This document shows positions 7,796 through 17,063 of a stretch of 64,000 nt of DNA, one piece after another. Position numbers and translations under genes: made by a program. This DNA comes from an uncultured Opitutaceae bacterium (GTDB lineage Bacteria > Verrucomicrobiota > Verrucomicrobiia > Opitutales > Opitutaceae), in contig OX638348.1 of assembly GCA_951813085.1 (NCBI GenBank), positions 3,853,627 through 3,917,626 of the forward strand, given 5' to 3'. Positions within the stretch are counted from its first letter, which is position 1. Every line of letters starts with the position of its first letter. A model generated the notes under the pieces. It had not been told where the DNA came from and made no database searches. It saw only the letters and a list, made by a program, of their open reading frames with translations.

Positions 7796-9439
7796 CTACC
7801 GAAAGACGATTGGCGAGAAAAAGAGGAGCATGAAAACGATGCAGCAGGAGAGTCCTATCGTGAATTTGCGGTATTTGCGTGACTCTTCGGTTGTCATGGC
7901 CAGCGACGGATCGATCGTAGAGACAATCTGAGCGCGTTCATCGTCTTCGGGGCTGCGATATCCGTAGCGGCTCATGAGGTACATGTTCAGAGCGCAAATG
8001 ATCGTAACCCAGGGCGAGAGGTTCAGCTTGTTCTGGAGAAGGAGCGGCAATTGGCTCTTTAGGCCGCTGAGAGCGGGCAGGCTGAGCAGGCAAAAGGAGA
8101 AAAGCCCTAAGACGATCCCAATGAAGAGCGTCCAAAACGCGGCTTTTTCAGTCGATCGCTTATAGAAGAGCCCGAACAGTACCGTAACGAACACGCCCGG
8201 AGCGAGAAAGGCCCATACGGCTAGCAAGTAGTCGAACAGTCCCTTGAAGTTTCGAATGAAGGGAGCGATCAGCATGCAGACGATCAATAGAACGAGCATG
8301 ATGATGCGACCGTCCTTGAGGAGTTCCTTGTCGGTAGCGCCCTTCTTGATTTTCGCGAAGAAGTCGTAGGTCAGCAGCGACCCGCAGGCGCACAATCCTG
8401 AGTCCACGCTAGACATGATCGCCGCTAGGAGACCTGCAAGGCAAAGGCCAAGGAGACCTACGGGCATGACTTCCGTGAGAAGGCTGACATAGGCATTGTC
8501 TCGCGCGATCACTTCCTGGCCCATGAATAGCTGGGCAGCGACCACTCCAGGAGCAGCGATGACCAGCAAGGCGAGGGTCTTGAGCACTCCAGCGAACAGA
8601 GCGCCCATCTTTGCATGGTAGAGGCTACCGGCAGACAGGGCTCGCTGAATATAATCTTGGTCAGTGCAATGCCCATGTACACCGAGAATCATTCCTCCCG
8701 TTAGCATGGGCAGCCAGCCAAATTCATGATTCCAAGGGCGGAATAGCGACCACATCGAATTGCCGTCCGCGTCGTGGTTACCGGAGAAGACGGCCTGGAT
8801 GCCGCCGAGCTCGGAAATACCGAAGTAGAGAAGCATAGCGCCTCCAAGAACGAGAACCGTCATCTGCACGAAGTCGCAGTAGATGACTGCCTTGAGACCT
8901 CCGCTAAGCGTGTAAGTGCCTGCTGCGATACCGATTAGGAATATGGCGAGCCAATATAGGAATTCCGCGTTCTTCATCTCATCCCAACCAAGGAGGTGCG
9001 TGAGTACGAGAGCGCCTGCGTACAAAGCGGCCGCAATATTCCCAAGGATGATGATCATCAGGTTGATGATCGATACGATGGCGCGACATCGTCCACTGAA
9101 CCGTTTCTCGAAAAATTCGGGGGAAGTGGCGAGTCGCAGTCCCATGTACGTTCGAATGAAAAAGGCGGATAGCAATAGGAAGCAGGTAGCGCCAACGAGC
9201 TGGAAACCTCCTGCGATAATGCCGACTGCGAAGGCGAGGCCTGCCTGTCCCACGAATTGCTGGCTCGAAATGTTGGTAGCGAATAAGGAAGCCCCAATGA
9301 AGGGCCACTTCATTTCTCCTCCGGCCAGAAAGAACTCGCGTCCACCCTTGGCTTGTCGACGCGAGATCCAAAGACCGAGGCCGATAATGGCGATGAAGTA
9401 GATGAGGATTACGAGGGAATCGATTACGCTGATTTTCAC
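7796..9439 (-). CDS. Sodium:solute symporter, SGLT-like
   Basis: A 547-residue SSS-family transporter. It has REFFLAGGEMKWPFIGASLFATNISSQQF at the sodium-site region near residues 35-60, TYTLSGGLKAVIYCDFVQ near 175-190, a long central loop with the family's D-Q-D-Y-I-Q segment, and SSVDSGLCACGSLL near 345. The order matches sodium/glucose-type symporters. It is probably the importer of the sugar released by the surrounding sulfatases and glycan-active genes. It lies upstream of the LacI regulator on the same strand. Confidence 0.9.
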   Translation of the reverse strand: MKISVIDSLVILIYFIAIIGLGLWISRRQAKGGREFFLAGGEMKWPFIGASLFATNISSQQFVGQAGLAFAVGIIAGGFQLVGATCFLLLSAFFIRTYMGLRLATSPEFFEKRFSGRCRAIVSIINLMIIILGNIAAALYAGALVLTHLLGWDEMKNAEFLYWLAIFLIGIAAGTYTLSGGLKAVIYCDFVQMTVLVLGGAMLLYFGISELGGIQAVFSGNHDADGNSMWSLFRPWNHEFGWLPMLTGGMILGVHGHCTDQDYIQRALSAGSLYHAKMGALFAGVLKTLALLVIAAPGVVAAQLFMGQEVIARDNAYVSLLTEVMPVGLLGLCLAGLLAAIMSSVDSGLCACGSLLTYDFFAKIKKGATDKELLKDGRIIMLVLLIVCMLIAPFIRNFKGLFDYLLAVWAFLAPGVFVTVLFGLFYKRSTEKAAFWTLFIGIVLGLFSFCLLSLPALSGLKSQLPLLLQNKLNLSPWVTIICALNMYLMSRYGYRSPEDDERAQIVSTIDPSLAMTTEESRKYRKFTIGLSCCIVFMLLFFSPIVFR

Positions 9440-9664
9440 AATAGGGGAAGCAGGAGGGGTTGAGGAAAAAGGGCCCTCAGGCCAAGAGGATGGAGCTAAG
9501 CTTTTCCTTTTTAGTCAATTCTTCCTCGCAGTCTGGCATATTTGGAGCGCTGCTATTGAGCGATGGGCACAAGAACGTATGGATGGATGAATACTGCTTT
9601 CATTGGATGCAGCTACGTCGTGGAATGTCATGGTAGTCGAGCGCGTTTTATGATCAATCGAGCG

Positions 9665-11125
9665 CTAGGCTCTGCTCTTGCCTGACGTCCCTGTAATGTG
9701 AGTGGGATCCGGCTTTGTCTTTAGGAGAGATTCAAAACGATAGTCTACGGGCATGCTCTCGGTGGGCCACTCGATCCCTACGTCTCTCACCTTCACTCCG
9801 ATGACGCGTTGGAGCAGAGCCATTGCGAGTTCGTTGCGTTTTTCCGCGAATCGATCGTCCTCGTGCAGATTGTTAAGCTCATGCGGGTCATCGGCTAGAT
9901 TGTAGAGCTCGTTGCGATCATCGAAGTAGACGCTCAATTTCCAGTCTCCCATCCGTATCATCGAACCGGGTCCGAGGCTTGTAGGCAGGTGAGGAGATTT
10001 CAGCTTTAAGTTGGGATCTGCTGCCTTCGCGGTCGGGCCGCCACCCCCAGCTTCGCAGAGGATCGAGTCCTTTCCTGCGTAGTCATGATCGTTCAGCGCC
10101 TGTACCCATGATTGGCCGACCATCGTTGGCGGCTTCTCGATTCCAAGCAACTCCAGCAGAGTCGGCGCCAGGTCGATTTCTTCGCAGAGACCGGAAAATG
10201 CTTCACCGGCCCAGCTCTTGTCTGGATGCCTTACGATCACGGGTATCTTGGAGAGGCAGTCATAGAATACGGGTAGCTTATGCATCATCCGATAGTCGCC
10301 AAGAAGCTCGCCGTGATCGGAGAAGAAGAGGACAATCGTGTTCGAGTCGAGCCCGGAGGTCGCCAGGCTTTCCAGCAGTCTTCCCACCGAATCGTCGACG
10401 TAGCGAATTTGCCCCATGTAGGCGCTGATGGCTTCTCGAATCTCGTTCTCGGTGCACGTATCCATCTGCGAATGACGTCTCCAGACTTCGTTTCGAATTG
10501 GCTGAGCATCGCTATCGTATTTATGGAATGATTCTGGAATTGAGACGGATTCGGGGTCAAATAAGCTCTTGTAAGGCTCTGGGCAGGTAAAAGCTGGATG
10601 TGGGTCTTGATAGTTTACCCAAGCCACGAACGGCTTTTTTGTATTTTGAATGAATGCGATTGTCTCGTCGGTGAGGCGAGCCGTCTGGTTGTATTCGTGG
10701 TCGGGCTCCATCTCGAAGGCGCTGTACGACTTCTCGAACTTGGGATGCCCATCGTAATTACCCAGGCAAACTTCTCGATACTCGTACCATACCAAGGATA
10801 GCTTGTCGTAAGTGTAGAGATGGTTCTTTCCGAACATGCCCGTTCGGTAGCCGGCACCCTTCAACGAAGAAATTAAATTGGGAACTTGAGGGTCAATCGT
10901 CGACCAGTAGTTGCGACATCCGTGTTCGCTCACGTAGGTGCTGGTTGCGAAACTTACGCGACTGGGAGCGCATAGAGGCGACTGGCAATAGCAGTTTTCG
11001 AATCGAATGCCTTCGCTTGCTAGTTGGTCTATATTCTCGGTTCCGATCGTAGGATGACCATAGCAGCTAAGATAGTCGGACCTTAGCTGATCGGGGGTGA
11101 TAATAAGTAGATTGAATGGGTTCAA
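9665..11125 (-). CDS. Sulfatase, apparently cytoplasmic
   Basis: A 486-residue sulfatase whose first residues run straight into the catalytic domain (NPFNLLIITPDQLRSDYL), with no signal peptide. The formylglycine motif CAPSR is at Cys52. GKNHLY, a FFSDHGELLGD metal-binding segment and a C-terminal ELYNLADDPHELNNL follow. Here D-Q replaces the common D-D pair after the first strand, as in several sulfatases acting on oligosaccharides. Lack of a signal suggests desulfation of sugars after uptake. It is divergent from the TonB receptor gene. Confidence 0.9.
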   Translation of the reverse strand: MNPFNLLIITPDQLRSDYLSCYGHPTIGTENIDQLASEGIRFENCYCQSPLCAPSRVSFATSTYVSEHGCRNYWSTIDPQVPNLISSLKGAGYRTGMFGKNHLYTYDKLSLVWYEYREVCLGNYDGHPKFEKSYSAFEMEPDHEYNQTARLTDETIAFIQNTKKPFVAWVNYQDPHPAFTCPEPYKSLFDPESVSIPESFHKYDSDAQPIRNEVWRRHSQMDTCTENEIREAISAYMGQIRYVDDSVGRLLESLATSGLDSNTIVLFFSDHGELLGDYRMMHKLPVFYDCLSKIPVIVRHPDKSWAGEAFSGLCEEIDLAPTLLELLGIEKPPTMVGQSWVQALNDHDYAGKDSILCEAGGGGPTAKAADPNLKLKSPHLPTSLGPGSMIRMGDWKLSVYFDDRNELYNLADDPHELNNLHEDDRFAEKRNELAMALLQRVIGVKVRDVGIEWPTESMPVDYRFESLLKTKPDPTHITGTSGKSRA

Positions 11126-11434
11126 AATGTCGGGCTAACCAAAAGGCTGTTAGCGATTGCGAGCATGGACTGTCAAGGGGCCGGTTCATTGAAACAGTTA
11201 AGCAGATGGTCGGGCATAAGCTACCTTCTGCATTGGAGAACAACCTCCAAAGGCTGGTTTACTTTAAAGTTTCAGTAACAAGTTACTGGTCGCATTATGG
11301 GAGAAAGTGGTATTTGATTTTCAAACGCTATAAACCCTACCAAATTCACTCGTTTAGTCGCTTTCTACCTACTGTTTCTAGAGATTATTCGGCGTTTCTG
11401 CGCTGAGTAGCTCTAATCGTGATCAACTACTGCA
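11126..11434. promoter_or_regulatory. Divergent promoter region with palindromes
   Basis: 309 bp between the divergent sulfatase and TonB receptor genes. It contains the perfect palindrome ACTTTAAAGT (11261-11270) and, three bases on, the inverted repeat CAGTAAC-AA-GTTACTG (11273-11288). These could be regulator sites for both genes. The short open frame crossing this region on the + strand shows no family resemblance and is not called. Confidence 0.4.
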
Positions 11435-13729
11435 ATGACTACTTATATGAACCTACCTGTATCAACTAAAAGACGCGCCCTTATCTTTGGATTAGCGGCA
11501 GCGATTGCCTTTCCGGCATTCGCTCAAGATGATGAAACCTATACGCTCTCTCCGTTCTCAGTAACAGCGGCAGAGGGCTATTCGGCGACAAGTACAATTT
11601 CCGGTACCGGTTTGAATACGCCGCTGATGAATGTGCCTATGTCGATCAACGTAATCACTTCTGAATTCCTCGAAGATAGCTTAATTGGGGATTTTACTGA
11701 AGCATTGGATTACAATTCTTCCATTACTCAAACGACCCGGAACAATCTAGGCGCGACTCGTCCATCTTCATTTTCTATCCGCGGCTTCCGTAACCGGAAT
11801 TTGCTAGTCGATGGGGTTACCGGCGGACTTTATATTCCTCCGCAAATGATCGACCGCATAGAGATCGTTAAAGGACCCAATACCTTATATGGGCAATCGG
11901 ATCCGGGCGGATTGGTTAATGTCATTACCAAAACACCTCGAGCAGTAGAAGGTGGTAACTTTTCAGTCAACTTTGGAAACAATGAACGCGTAGGAGGTAA
12001 ACTGGATTACACGCTTCGTGCAATGGACGATAAATTAGGTTTGCGGGTCCTTTCTGAATATAAAGACCACAATGGCTGGCGTTGGGTTGATGGCCAGGAA
12101 ACCAATTTCCTTGGAGTATCAGGCTCCTATGATTTTACCGAGGATACTCAAGGAACATTCATGATTGGAGATAACTATCAGCAAGGGTTCCCCACCCAGC
12201 GGGCTACCTGGTCATTTGAAAGAACGCCCACCGACTTGAATGGAGACGGCGACTTTGATGACAACGTCGATGGAGTCCGAGAAGCGAACACCCGTTACAA
12301 CAACTCCTTTATTCCCAAAGAATACGTAACGTCCACGGCCGGGAACATTTTTGAATCGGACAACAATTTCCTAACCATGGGACTCCGCCACTCATTTAGC
12401 GATACACACAATATCCAATACAAGTATACATTCCATGATACACATCAGATTGTAAGTTTTCGCGAATTTAATACGTTTAGTCCAAATGCTGCTGATCCTG
12501 GCAACAAAATATCCGACGCCAATAACACAATCAATCAAAGCAGATCCCGAGACGAAGTTCATACCATTAATGACATCATCGACTTCGATACAGGAGAGGT
12601 GAGACACCAACTTCTTCTCGGCTTCCGGAAAGCTGAGGGCATCGCTGGGGGCGAAGGCAGCTACCGCTTGCGTGGAGCTAGAGCGAACGAACAAGCGATC
12701 CTGGAGGAAATCGAGGCAGCAACCGGCAAAACCTTCCGCCAATTTCTATTCCAAGAAGATATAGAGAACGGAGTGGAGATCTGGAAAGATGATGTCCCTA
12801 GCCCTGCTGAGTTAAGAGCTTTCGGAATTCGCACCAACAATGCTGGTCGTAGCTTTCAGGAGATCGATACCTTCTACATCACGGACAACATGTATTTCAT
12901 GGAAGATCGCCTCAATATTCTGGCCGGAATCCGTAAGATCGACATCAATCAGCGTTCCGTCTCTCTGGGTGGCGTCCCAAGTGGCACACCGATCGATGAT
13001 GGAGACACCAATTTTCAATTGGGCGGTGTCTATCGAATCAATCCTAGTGTAAGCTTCTTCGCCAATGTGGCCGATGCTTTCGAACCACAGAATGCAACAG
13101 ATCCTGATACAGGCGAATTTATTGGACCACAATCAAGTGAAGCATTCGAGTTCGGGTTCAAGTTCATCGATCTCTTCGACGGAGTGCTCAGCGGATCCGT
13201 CGCAGCGTTTAACATTAAGAAAGACAACGTGGTTCGAAACGACTTCAATCCCGTTACCTTTATGTCGGACCAATCGGTTACTAGTGATGAGAGTGAGGGG
13301 ATCGAATTCGAGTTATTCTACAATCCTACGGAAAGCTGGAACATCGTGGCTGGATACAGCTGGATCGATGCGGTAGTGGTGGGTGATGTCGCGACGGGAC
13401 TTCAGCTGGAAGGTGCAACGCCGCACCGCTTTACACTCTTCACAAACTATACGGTTGATGAAGGCCCTGCAAAAGGACTGCGGTTCGGCGGAGGTTTAGT
13501 CTGGGCAGATGGACCAATCCAGCAATTTGGCAATATAGCAAACCGGTTTGTTCAGGAAGACGGATACACGGAAGTCAATTTGTTTATGCGTTATCCAACC
13601 ATGATTGGCGAGCAACCCGTCACGTTTGGAATCAATATCGACAACGCAACAGACGTATTTTACGTTCGTTCACGTGCAGCAACCAACGAAGCTCGCACGG
13701 TTCTCTTTTCCGCATCCTTTGATTTGTAG
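11435..13729 (+). CDS. TonB-dependent outer-membrane receptor
   Basis: A 764-residue protein. The signal peptide (RRALIFGLAAAIAFPAFAQ) is followed by YTLSPFSVTAAEGYSATST, the N-terminal pattern of Opitutae receptors, then the plug domain (PLMNVPMSINVIT, SIRGFRNRNLLVDG, IDRIEIVKGPNTLYGQSDPGGLVNV). The rest is a beta-barrel ending in the aromatic-rich VLFSASFDL. The FhuA/siderophore-type barrel shape is shared with carbohydrate receptors, so the ligand is uncertain; the setting favours import of glycan fragments. A second in-frame ATG lies 12 bp downstream. A strong terminator follows the gene. Confidence 0.93.
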   Translation: MTTYMNLPVSTKRRALIFGLAAAIAFPAFAQDDETYTLSPFSVTAAEGYSATSTISGTGLNTPLMNVPMSINVITSEFLEDSLIGDFTEALDYNSSITQTTRNNLGATRPSSFSIRGFRNRNLLVDGVTGGLYIPPQMIDRIEIVKGPNTLYGQSDPGGLVNVITKTPRAVEGGNFSVNFGNNERVGGKLDYTLRAMDDKLGLRVLSEYKDHNGWRWVDGQETNFLGVSGSYDFTEDTQGTFMIGDNYQQGFPTQRATWSFERTPTDLNGDGDFDDNVDGVREANTRYNNSFIPKEYVTSTAGNIFESDNNFLTMGLRHSFSDTHNIQYKYTFHDTHQIVSFREFNTFSPNAADPGNKISDANNTINQSRSRDEVHTINDIIDFDTGEVRHQLLLGFRKAEGIAGGEGSYRLRGARANEQAILEEIEAATGKTFRQFLFQEDIENGVEIWKDDVPSPAELRAFGIRTNNAGRSFQEIDTFYITDNMYFMEDRLNILAGIRKIDINQRSVSLGGVPSGTPIDDGDTNFQLGGVYRINPSVSFFANVADAFEPQNATDPDTGEFIGPQSSEAFEFGFKFIDLFDGVLSGSVAAFNIKKDNVVRNDFNPVTFMSDQSVTSDESEGIEFELFYNPTESWNIVAGYSWIDAVVVGDVATGLQLEGATPHRFTLFTNYTVDEGPAKGLRFGGGLVWADGPIQQFGNIANRFVQEDGYTEVNLFMRYPTMIGEQPVTFGINIDNATDVFYVRSRAATNEARTVLFSASFDL

Positions 13730-13762
13730 TTATAGTTTGTTTGAGTAATAGTTCTATCTACA

Positions 13763-13798
13763 GGACCTCCTCTGCCGCAAGGCGAGGAGGTCCTTTTT
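13763..13798 (+). terminator. Rho-independent terminator after the TonB receptor
   Basis: Perfect 10 bp stem GGACCTCCTC / GAGGAGGTCC with an 11-base loop, followed directly by TTTTT. It begins 34 bp after the receptor stop codon and isolates that gene from the sulfatase downstream. Confidence 0.9.
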
Positions 13799-13859
13799 GT
13801 GAATACGGGATTGATGACTGCTTGAAACGTTGGGGGTTGTCGTGGAAGCATTACCTAGA

Positions 13860-13965
13860 TCTCAACATGCAGCCCTGAAAGGGCATCGTGCGAGCGCAGC
13901 GACTTGTCACGGCGTATCAGAAAATCAGGAGTAGACGGAATCCTGTTAGATTTTATCTCTGCTCT
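13860..13965. repeat. Dispersed repeat B, copy 1
   Basis: About 100 bp (from 'catgcagccctgaaagggca' to 'gacggaatcctgttaga'). Its reverse complement recurs at about 15690-15790 with only a few differences, so copies 1 and 2 flank the sulfatase at 14089-15531 as inverted repeats. Parts also recur at 28540-28590. Confidence 0.8.
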
Positions 13966-14088
13966 AGCATACACGGAGTGGATCGTGATGGTGAAGGAGA
14001 TCCCATAGAACGAGTACCGCTGCAGGTACCCATACTGATTCATCCTGAGCTTGATTTCGTAGCGCTGTTGCTCGACAATGCGCTCTCT

Positions 14089-15531
14089 ATGACATCCCGA
14101 TCCCATATACTCCTAATTGCGTCCACTGGCCTTTTCCTGTGTTCCTGTAGCCAATCGAATGATACGGCTACGGATGAAAAACCGAATATCGTATTTATCC
14201 TGGTAGATGATCTAGGGAAGGAATGGGTCAGCGCCTATGGTGCGGAGGATATCGAGACGCCGCGTATCGATGAATTGGCTGCCACTGGTATGCGGTTTGA
14301 AAATGCGTATGTCATGCCTCAATGTACGCCCACGCGTTTGAGCTTTATGACCGGGCAGTATCCGTATCGACATGGCTGGGTTAACCACTGGGACGTGCCG
14401 CGGTGGGGCGGGGGCGCTCAATACGACTGGAACCGTAACCCTAGCCTGGCTCGAGTGATCAAGGATGCGGGCTATGCAACGGCCGTAGCCGGCAAGTGGC
14501 AAGTCAACGACTTTAGGGTTCAACCGGAAGCCATGGTGGACATCGGCTTTGATGAATACTGCATGTGGACGGGTGGGGAAGGAGGAAACCCGCAGAGCGA
14601 CGAACGCTTTTGGGATCCCTATATTCACACGAAGGAAGGGAGCCGTATCCATGAGAACGCCTATGGCCCAGACGTATTCACGGACTTTCTCTTGGATTTC
14701 ATCGAGCGAAATAGTGAAGGACCTTTTTTCGCTTGCTTTCCCATGGTTTTGACGCACACGCCGTTCGTTACTACGCCCGACGATCTGGACGCGTCGACGA
14801 ACATGGAAAAGCACAAGGCGATGGTGCGCTACACGGATAAGATCTTAGGCCGATTCATTGACAAGTTAAACGCGCTGGGAATTCGCGAGAATACGATTAT
14901 CGTTTGGGTGACCGACAATGGAACGGTGAATAGCATCAAAGGGATGCAGAATGGACGTTTGGTTCGTGGTGAAAAAGGCTACACTGCGGAGCCGGGTTTG
15001 TGCGTACCCTTCATCGTCAATGGACCCGGCCTCGTGCCGGAAGGCGTCGTGACTGATGCCCTCACTGATGTGACCGATATGCTGCCGACATTCGCGGAGC
15101 TAGCGGGTGGAAAATTGCAACCAGGCTATGAATACGATGGCGTATCCATAGCGGATCATCTACTCGGGAAGGCGGATGATTCTCCGCGTGAGTGGATATT
15201 GGGCATGGGTGGAAAGAACGATGCAAAGCTTACGGATGACGGCGTAGAAAATCGATTTGTTTTCCGCGATCGAGTACTGCGTGAAAAGCGTTTCAAGCTC
15301 TATGTCTCACCTCAACGGAAAGCTGTGAAACTGGTGGACGTGATCGCGGATCCAGCCGAAACGAACAATCTTATTAATAGCGATGACGCAGATGCGCAAG
15401 CTGCCCTGAAGCGACTTGCAGCGATCATCCCAACATTTCCCGAACGCGATAACGATCCCATCTACACGCCTAATCCTCCTCAGCCATGGGATGTACCGAT
15501 CACCGCAAAAGCGGAAGTGTGGAAAGAGTAG
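14089..15531 (+). CDS. Sulfatase lipoprotein
   Basis: 480 residues from the ATG at 14089. An open frame extends 67 codons upstream, but that stretch lies in repeat B, while this start gives a lipoprotein signal (HILLIASTGLFLCSC). Then KPNIVFILVDDLGKEWVSAYG and the formylglycine motif CTPTR at Cys79 follow, with GKWQVN in place of the usual GKWHLG, and a late WVTDNGT. It should be membrane-anchored and desulfate a glycan or small sulfate ester in the periplasm. It is flanked by inverted copies of repeat B and may have moved or been recombined with them. Confidence 0.88.
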   Translation: MTSRSHILLIASTGLFLCSCSQSNDTATDEKPNIVFILVDDLGKEWVSAYGAEDIETPRIDELAATGMRFENAYVMPQCTPTRLSFMTGQYPYRHGWVNHWDVPRWGGGAQYDWNRNPSLARVIKDAGYATAVAGKWQVNDFRVQPEAMVDIGFDEYCMWTGGEGGNPQSDERFWDPYIHTKEGSRIHENAYGPDVFTDFLLDFIERNSEGPFFACFPMVLTHTPFVTTPDDLDASTNMEKHKAMVRYTDKILGRFIDKLNALGIRENTIIVWVTDNGTVNSIKGMQNGRLVRGEKGYTAEPGLCVPFIVNGPGLVPEGVVTDALTDVTDMLPTFAELAGGKLQPGYEYDGVSIADHLLGKADDSPREWILGMGGKNDAKLTDDGVENRFVFRDRVLREKRFKLYVSPQRKAVKLVDVIADPAETNNLINSDDADAQAALKRLAAIIPTFPERDNDPIYTPNPPQPWDVPITAKAEVWKE

Positions 15532-15589
15532 GGCAACTCGAAGATATAGCAACGTGCGTGCGAGCAGGTTCGACAGATTGAACCTGTCG

Positions 15590-15795
15590 GTTTCTCAAAT
15601 CTATTTTCAGCTCTGCTGAAACCTATTTCCCGATCCCGCATCGCGGGCGAGCGAACGAGCGAACGAGCGAACGCAGTGAGCGATGTTAACAATGAAGTTT
15701 TCTAACAGGATTCCGTCAACTCCTGATTTTCTGATACGCCGTGACAAGTCGCTGCGCTCGCATGATGCCCTTGCAGGGCTACATGATGAGATTTA
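15590..15795. repeat. Dispersed repeat B, copy 2, with a short tandem run
   Basis: Contains a cagctctgctg hairpin, a cccgcatcgcggg hairpin, a run of 8-mers (gaacgagc about three times, 15653-15672) and then the inverted match to copy 1, which ends near 15790. Non-coding. Confidence 0.75.
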
Positions 15796-15884
15796 TTTAA
15801 ATATTGAATGATGGCTCGACCTGCTGGCGCTTCCCATCAATTGGGATCAGACGTGAGATCTGCAATAGTCTAACAAGACCTATT

Positions 15885-16016
15885 TTCAGCTTCGCTGAAA
15901 CCCATATCCCGATCCCGCATCGCGGGTGAGCGATGTTAACAATAAGTTATACAAATACGCTTTGCGGGAACAGGTGTCGCTGCGAGACGATGGATTTATT
16001 CTAACAGGGATCCCGC
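15885..16016. repeat. Dispersed repeat B, copy 3 (partial)
   Basis: Repeats the core of copy 2 (tcagcttcgctga, cccgcatcgcggg, gagcgatgttaacaat), then a segment whose reverse complement occurs at 28356-28415 (ggcgggatccctgt ... gtctcgcag). The 250 bp between copy 2 and the isomerase stop holds only this material. Confidence 0.7.
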
Positions 16017-16046
16017 CATGTAGGCCGTATCCTGCGTTTATTTTTT

Positions 16047-16994
16047 CTACCGTATCAAGAGACGTAACTCTGCCAGATACTTCGGGATTGCTGCGTAAGG
16101 ATCTTCACTACCTTCGTATTCAAGTGTCACATACCCTCTATAGTTCGAGGACTTCAAGATATTCACAATTCGTTCGAGATTCGCATGGACCTTCTTCCCA
16201 TTGACCGGAATCTCGATCTTGATCTGAGCGTTGACGGAGTAGGGCGCAATTCGCTCCAATTCCTTGTATGGATCGTTCGTTGGAGCGATGTTCCCAGAAT
16301 CGAAATTGACTCCAAACCATGGAGAGTCAACTGCCTCGACAATGGGTAGCATTCGATCGATATCGATGAGGAAATCATGATTCTCCATCGCAAGCATGAC
16401 ACCTTTTTCTCCAGCGTAATCGCAGGCGAGTCGCATGTTCGTAATGATATTGCCGACCGCTTGGGATTCACTCACGTCCTTCACTGGCTTACCGCCAAAA
16501 ACGCGAATAACCGGAGTTCCTAAATCAGCATAATGATCGATCCACGCACGCGTGTGGCGTTGCTGGCGAAGCCCTTCCTCGCTTCCAGGATCGTGTGTAA
16601 AATTGTTTCCGATCGCTCCTCCGCTGATATCCAATCCATGAATATGGGCGCGACGCTTAAGCGCATTCTTCGCGTCTCGGGTAAGGGGATAGGGCATGAA
16701 GTAGCCCGTCAGCTCGACCGCATCGATTCCAAGAGTCGACGCATAGTCGATGAAGCCTAGCAAATCCATTTCTCCTTTCGCATCGGGATCGCGTCTTGTA
16801 TCGGGAAGGAACTGGCGCATCGAGTAGGCAGCGAGACTGAGTCGAAGAGGCGATGAGCTCGTTCGCGCGAAGGGCTTGATGGCTGAAGCGAAAGGAGCGG
16901 CCGCTATGCCCGTAAGGATCGTTGATGTCGCAGCGATCGCTTTTCGCCTTGATAAGGAGCGGACCGAAATAGGAGTCGATTTCATTTTATTCAA
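16047..16994 (-). CDS. Exported sugar phosphate isomerase/epimerase-like protein
   Basis: A 315-residue xylose-isomerase-like TIM barrel. The N-terminus carries a twin-arginine signal (LSRRKAIAATSTILTGIAAA). The barrel shows LGFIDYASTLGIDAVELTGY, AHIHGLDISGGAIGNNF, VIRVFGGKPV, MLAMENHDFL and WFGVNFDSGN, which match metal-ligand segments of the AP endonuclease family 2 / sugar epimerase family (the E of AMENH and the D of NFDSGN). Likely acts on a sugar or sugar acid after Tat export. It is the last gene of a minus-strand run with a sulfatase, DUF1501 and PSD1 protein. Confidence 0.85.
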   Translation of the reverse strand: MNKMKSTPISVRSLSRRKAIAATSTILTGIAAAPFASAIKPFARTSSSPLRLSLAAYSMRQFLPDTRRDPDAKGEMDLLGFIDYASTLGIDAVELTGYFMPYPLTRDAKNALKRRAHIHGLDISGGAIGNNFTHDPGSEEGLRQQRHTRAWIDHYADLGTPVIRVFGGKPVKDVSESQAVGNIITNMRLACDYAGEKGVMLAMENHDFLIDIDRMLPIVEAVDSPWFGVNFDSGNIAPTNDPYKELERIAPYSVNAQIKIEIPVNGKKVHANLERIVNILKSSNYRGYVTLEYEGSEDPYAAIPKYLAELRLLIR

Positions 16995-17063
16995 GGGTTT
17001 GTCAACAATCTGGGGCTGTAACGATAGAGAGTGATCTCGCTTGGGGCGGAAGTCGAATGCTAT

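Noticed and set aside
11116..11406. 96-residue open frame on + strand in front of the TonB receptor
   Set aside because: It crosses the divergent promoter region and palindromes, has no recognisable motif and an odd composition; treated as chance.
13888..14088. 67-codon N-terminal extension of the sulfatase at 14089
   Set aside because: The extension is encoded by repeat B and lacks sulfatase or signal features, while the internal ATG gives a clear lipoprotein signal.
15653..15672. Possible CRISPR-like array from the repeated gagcgaac words
   Set aside because: The units are 8 bp and contiguous with no spacers; it is a short tandem repeat.
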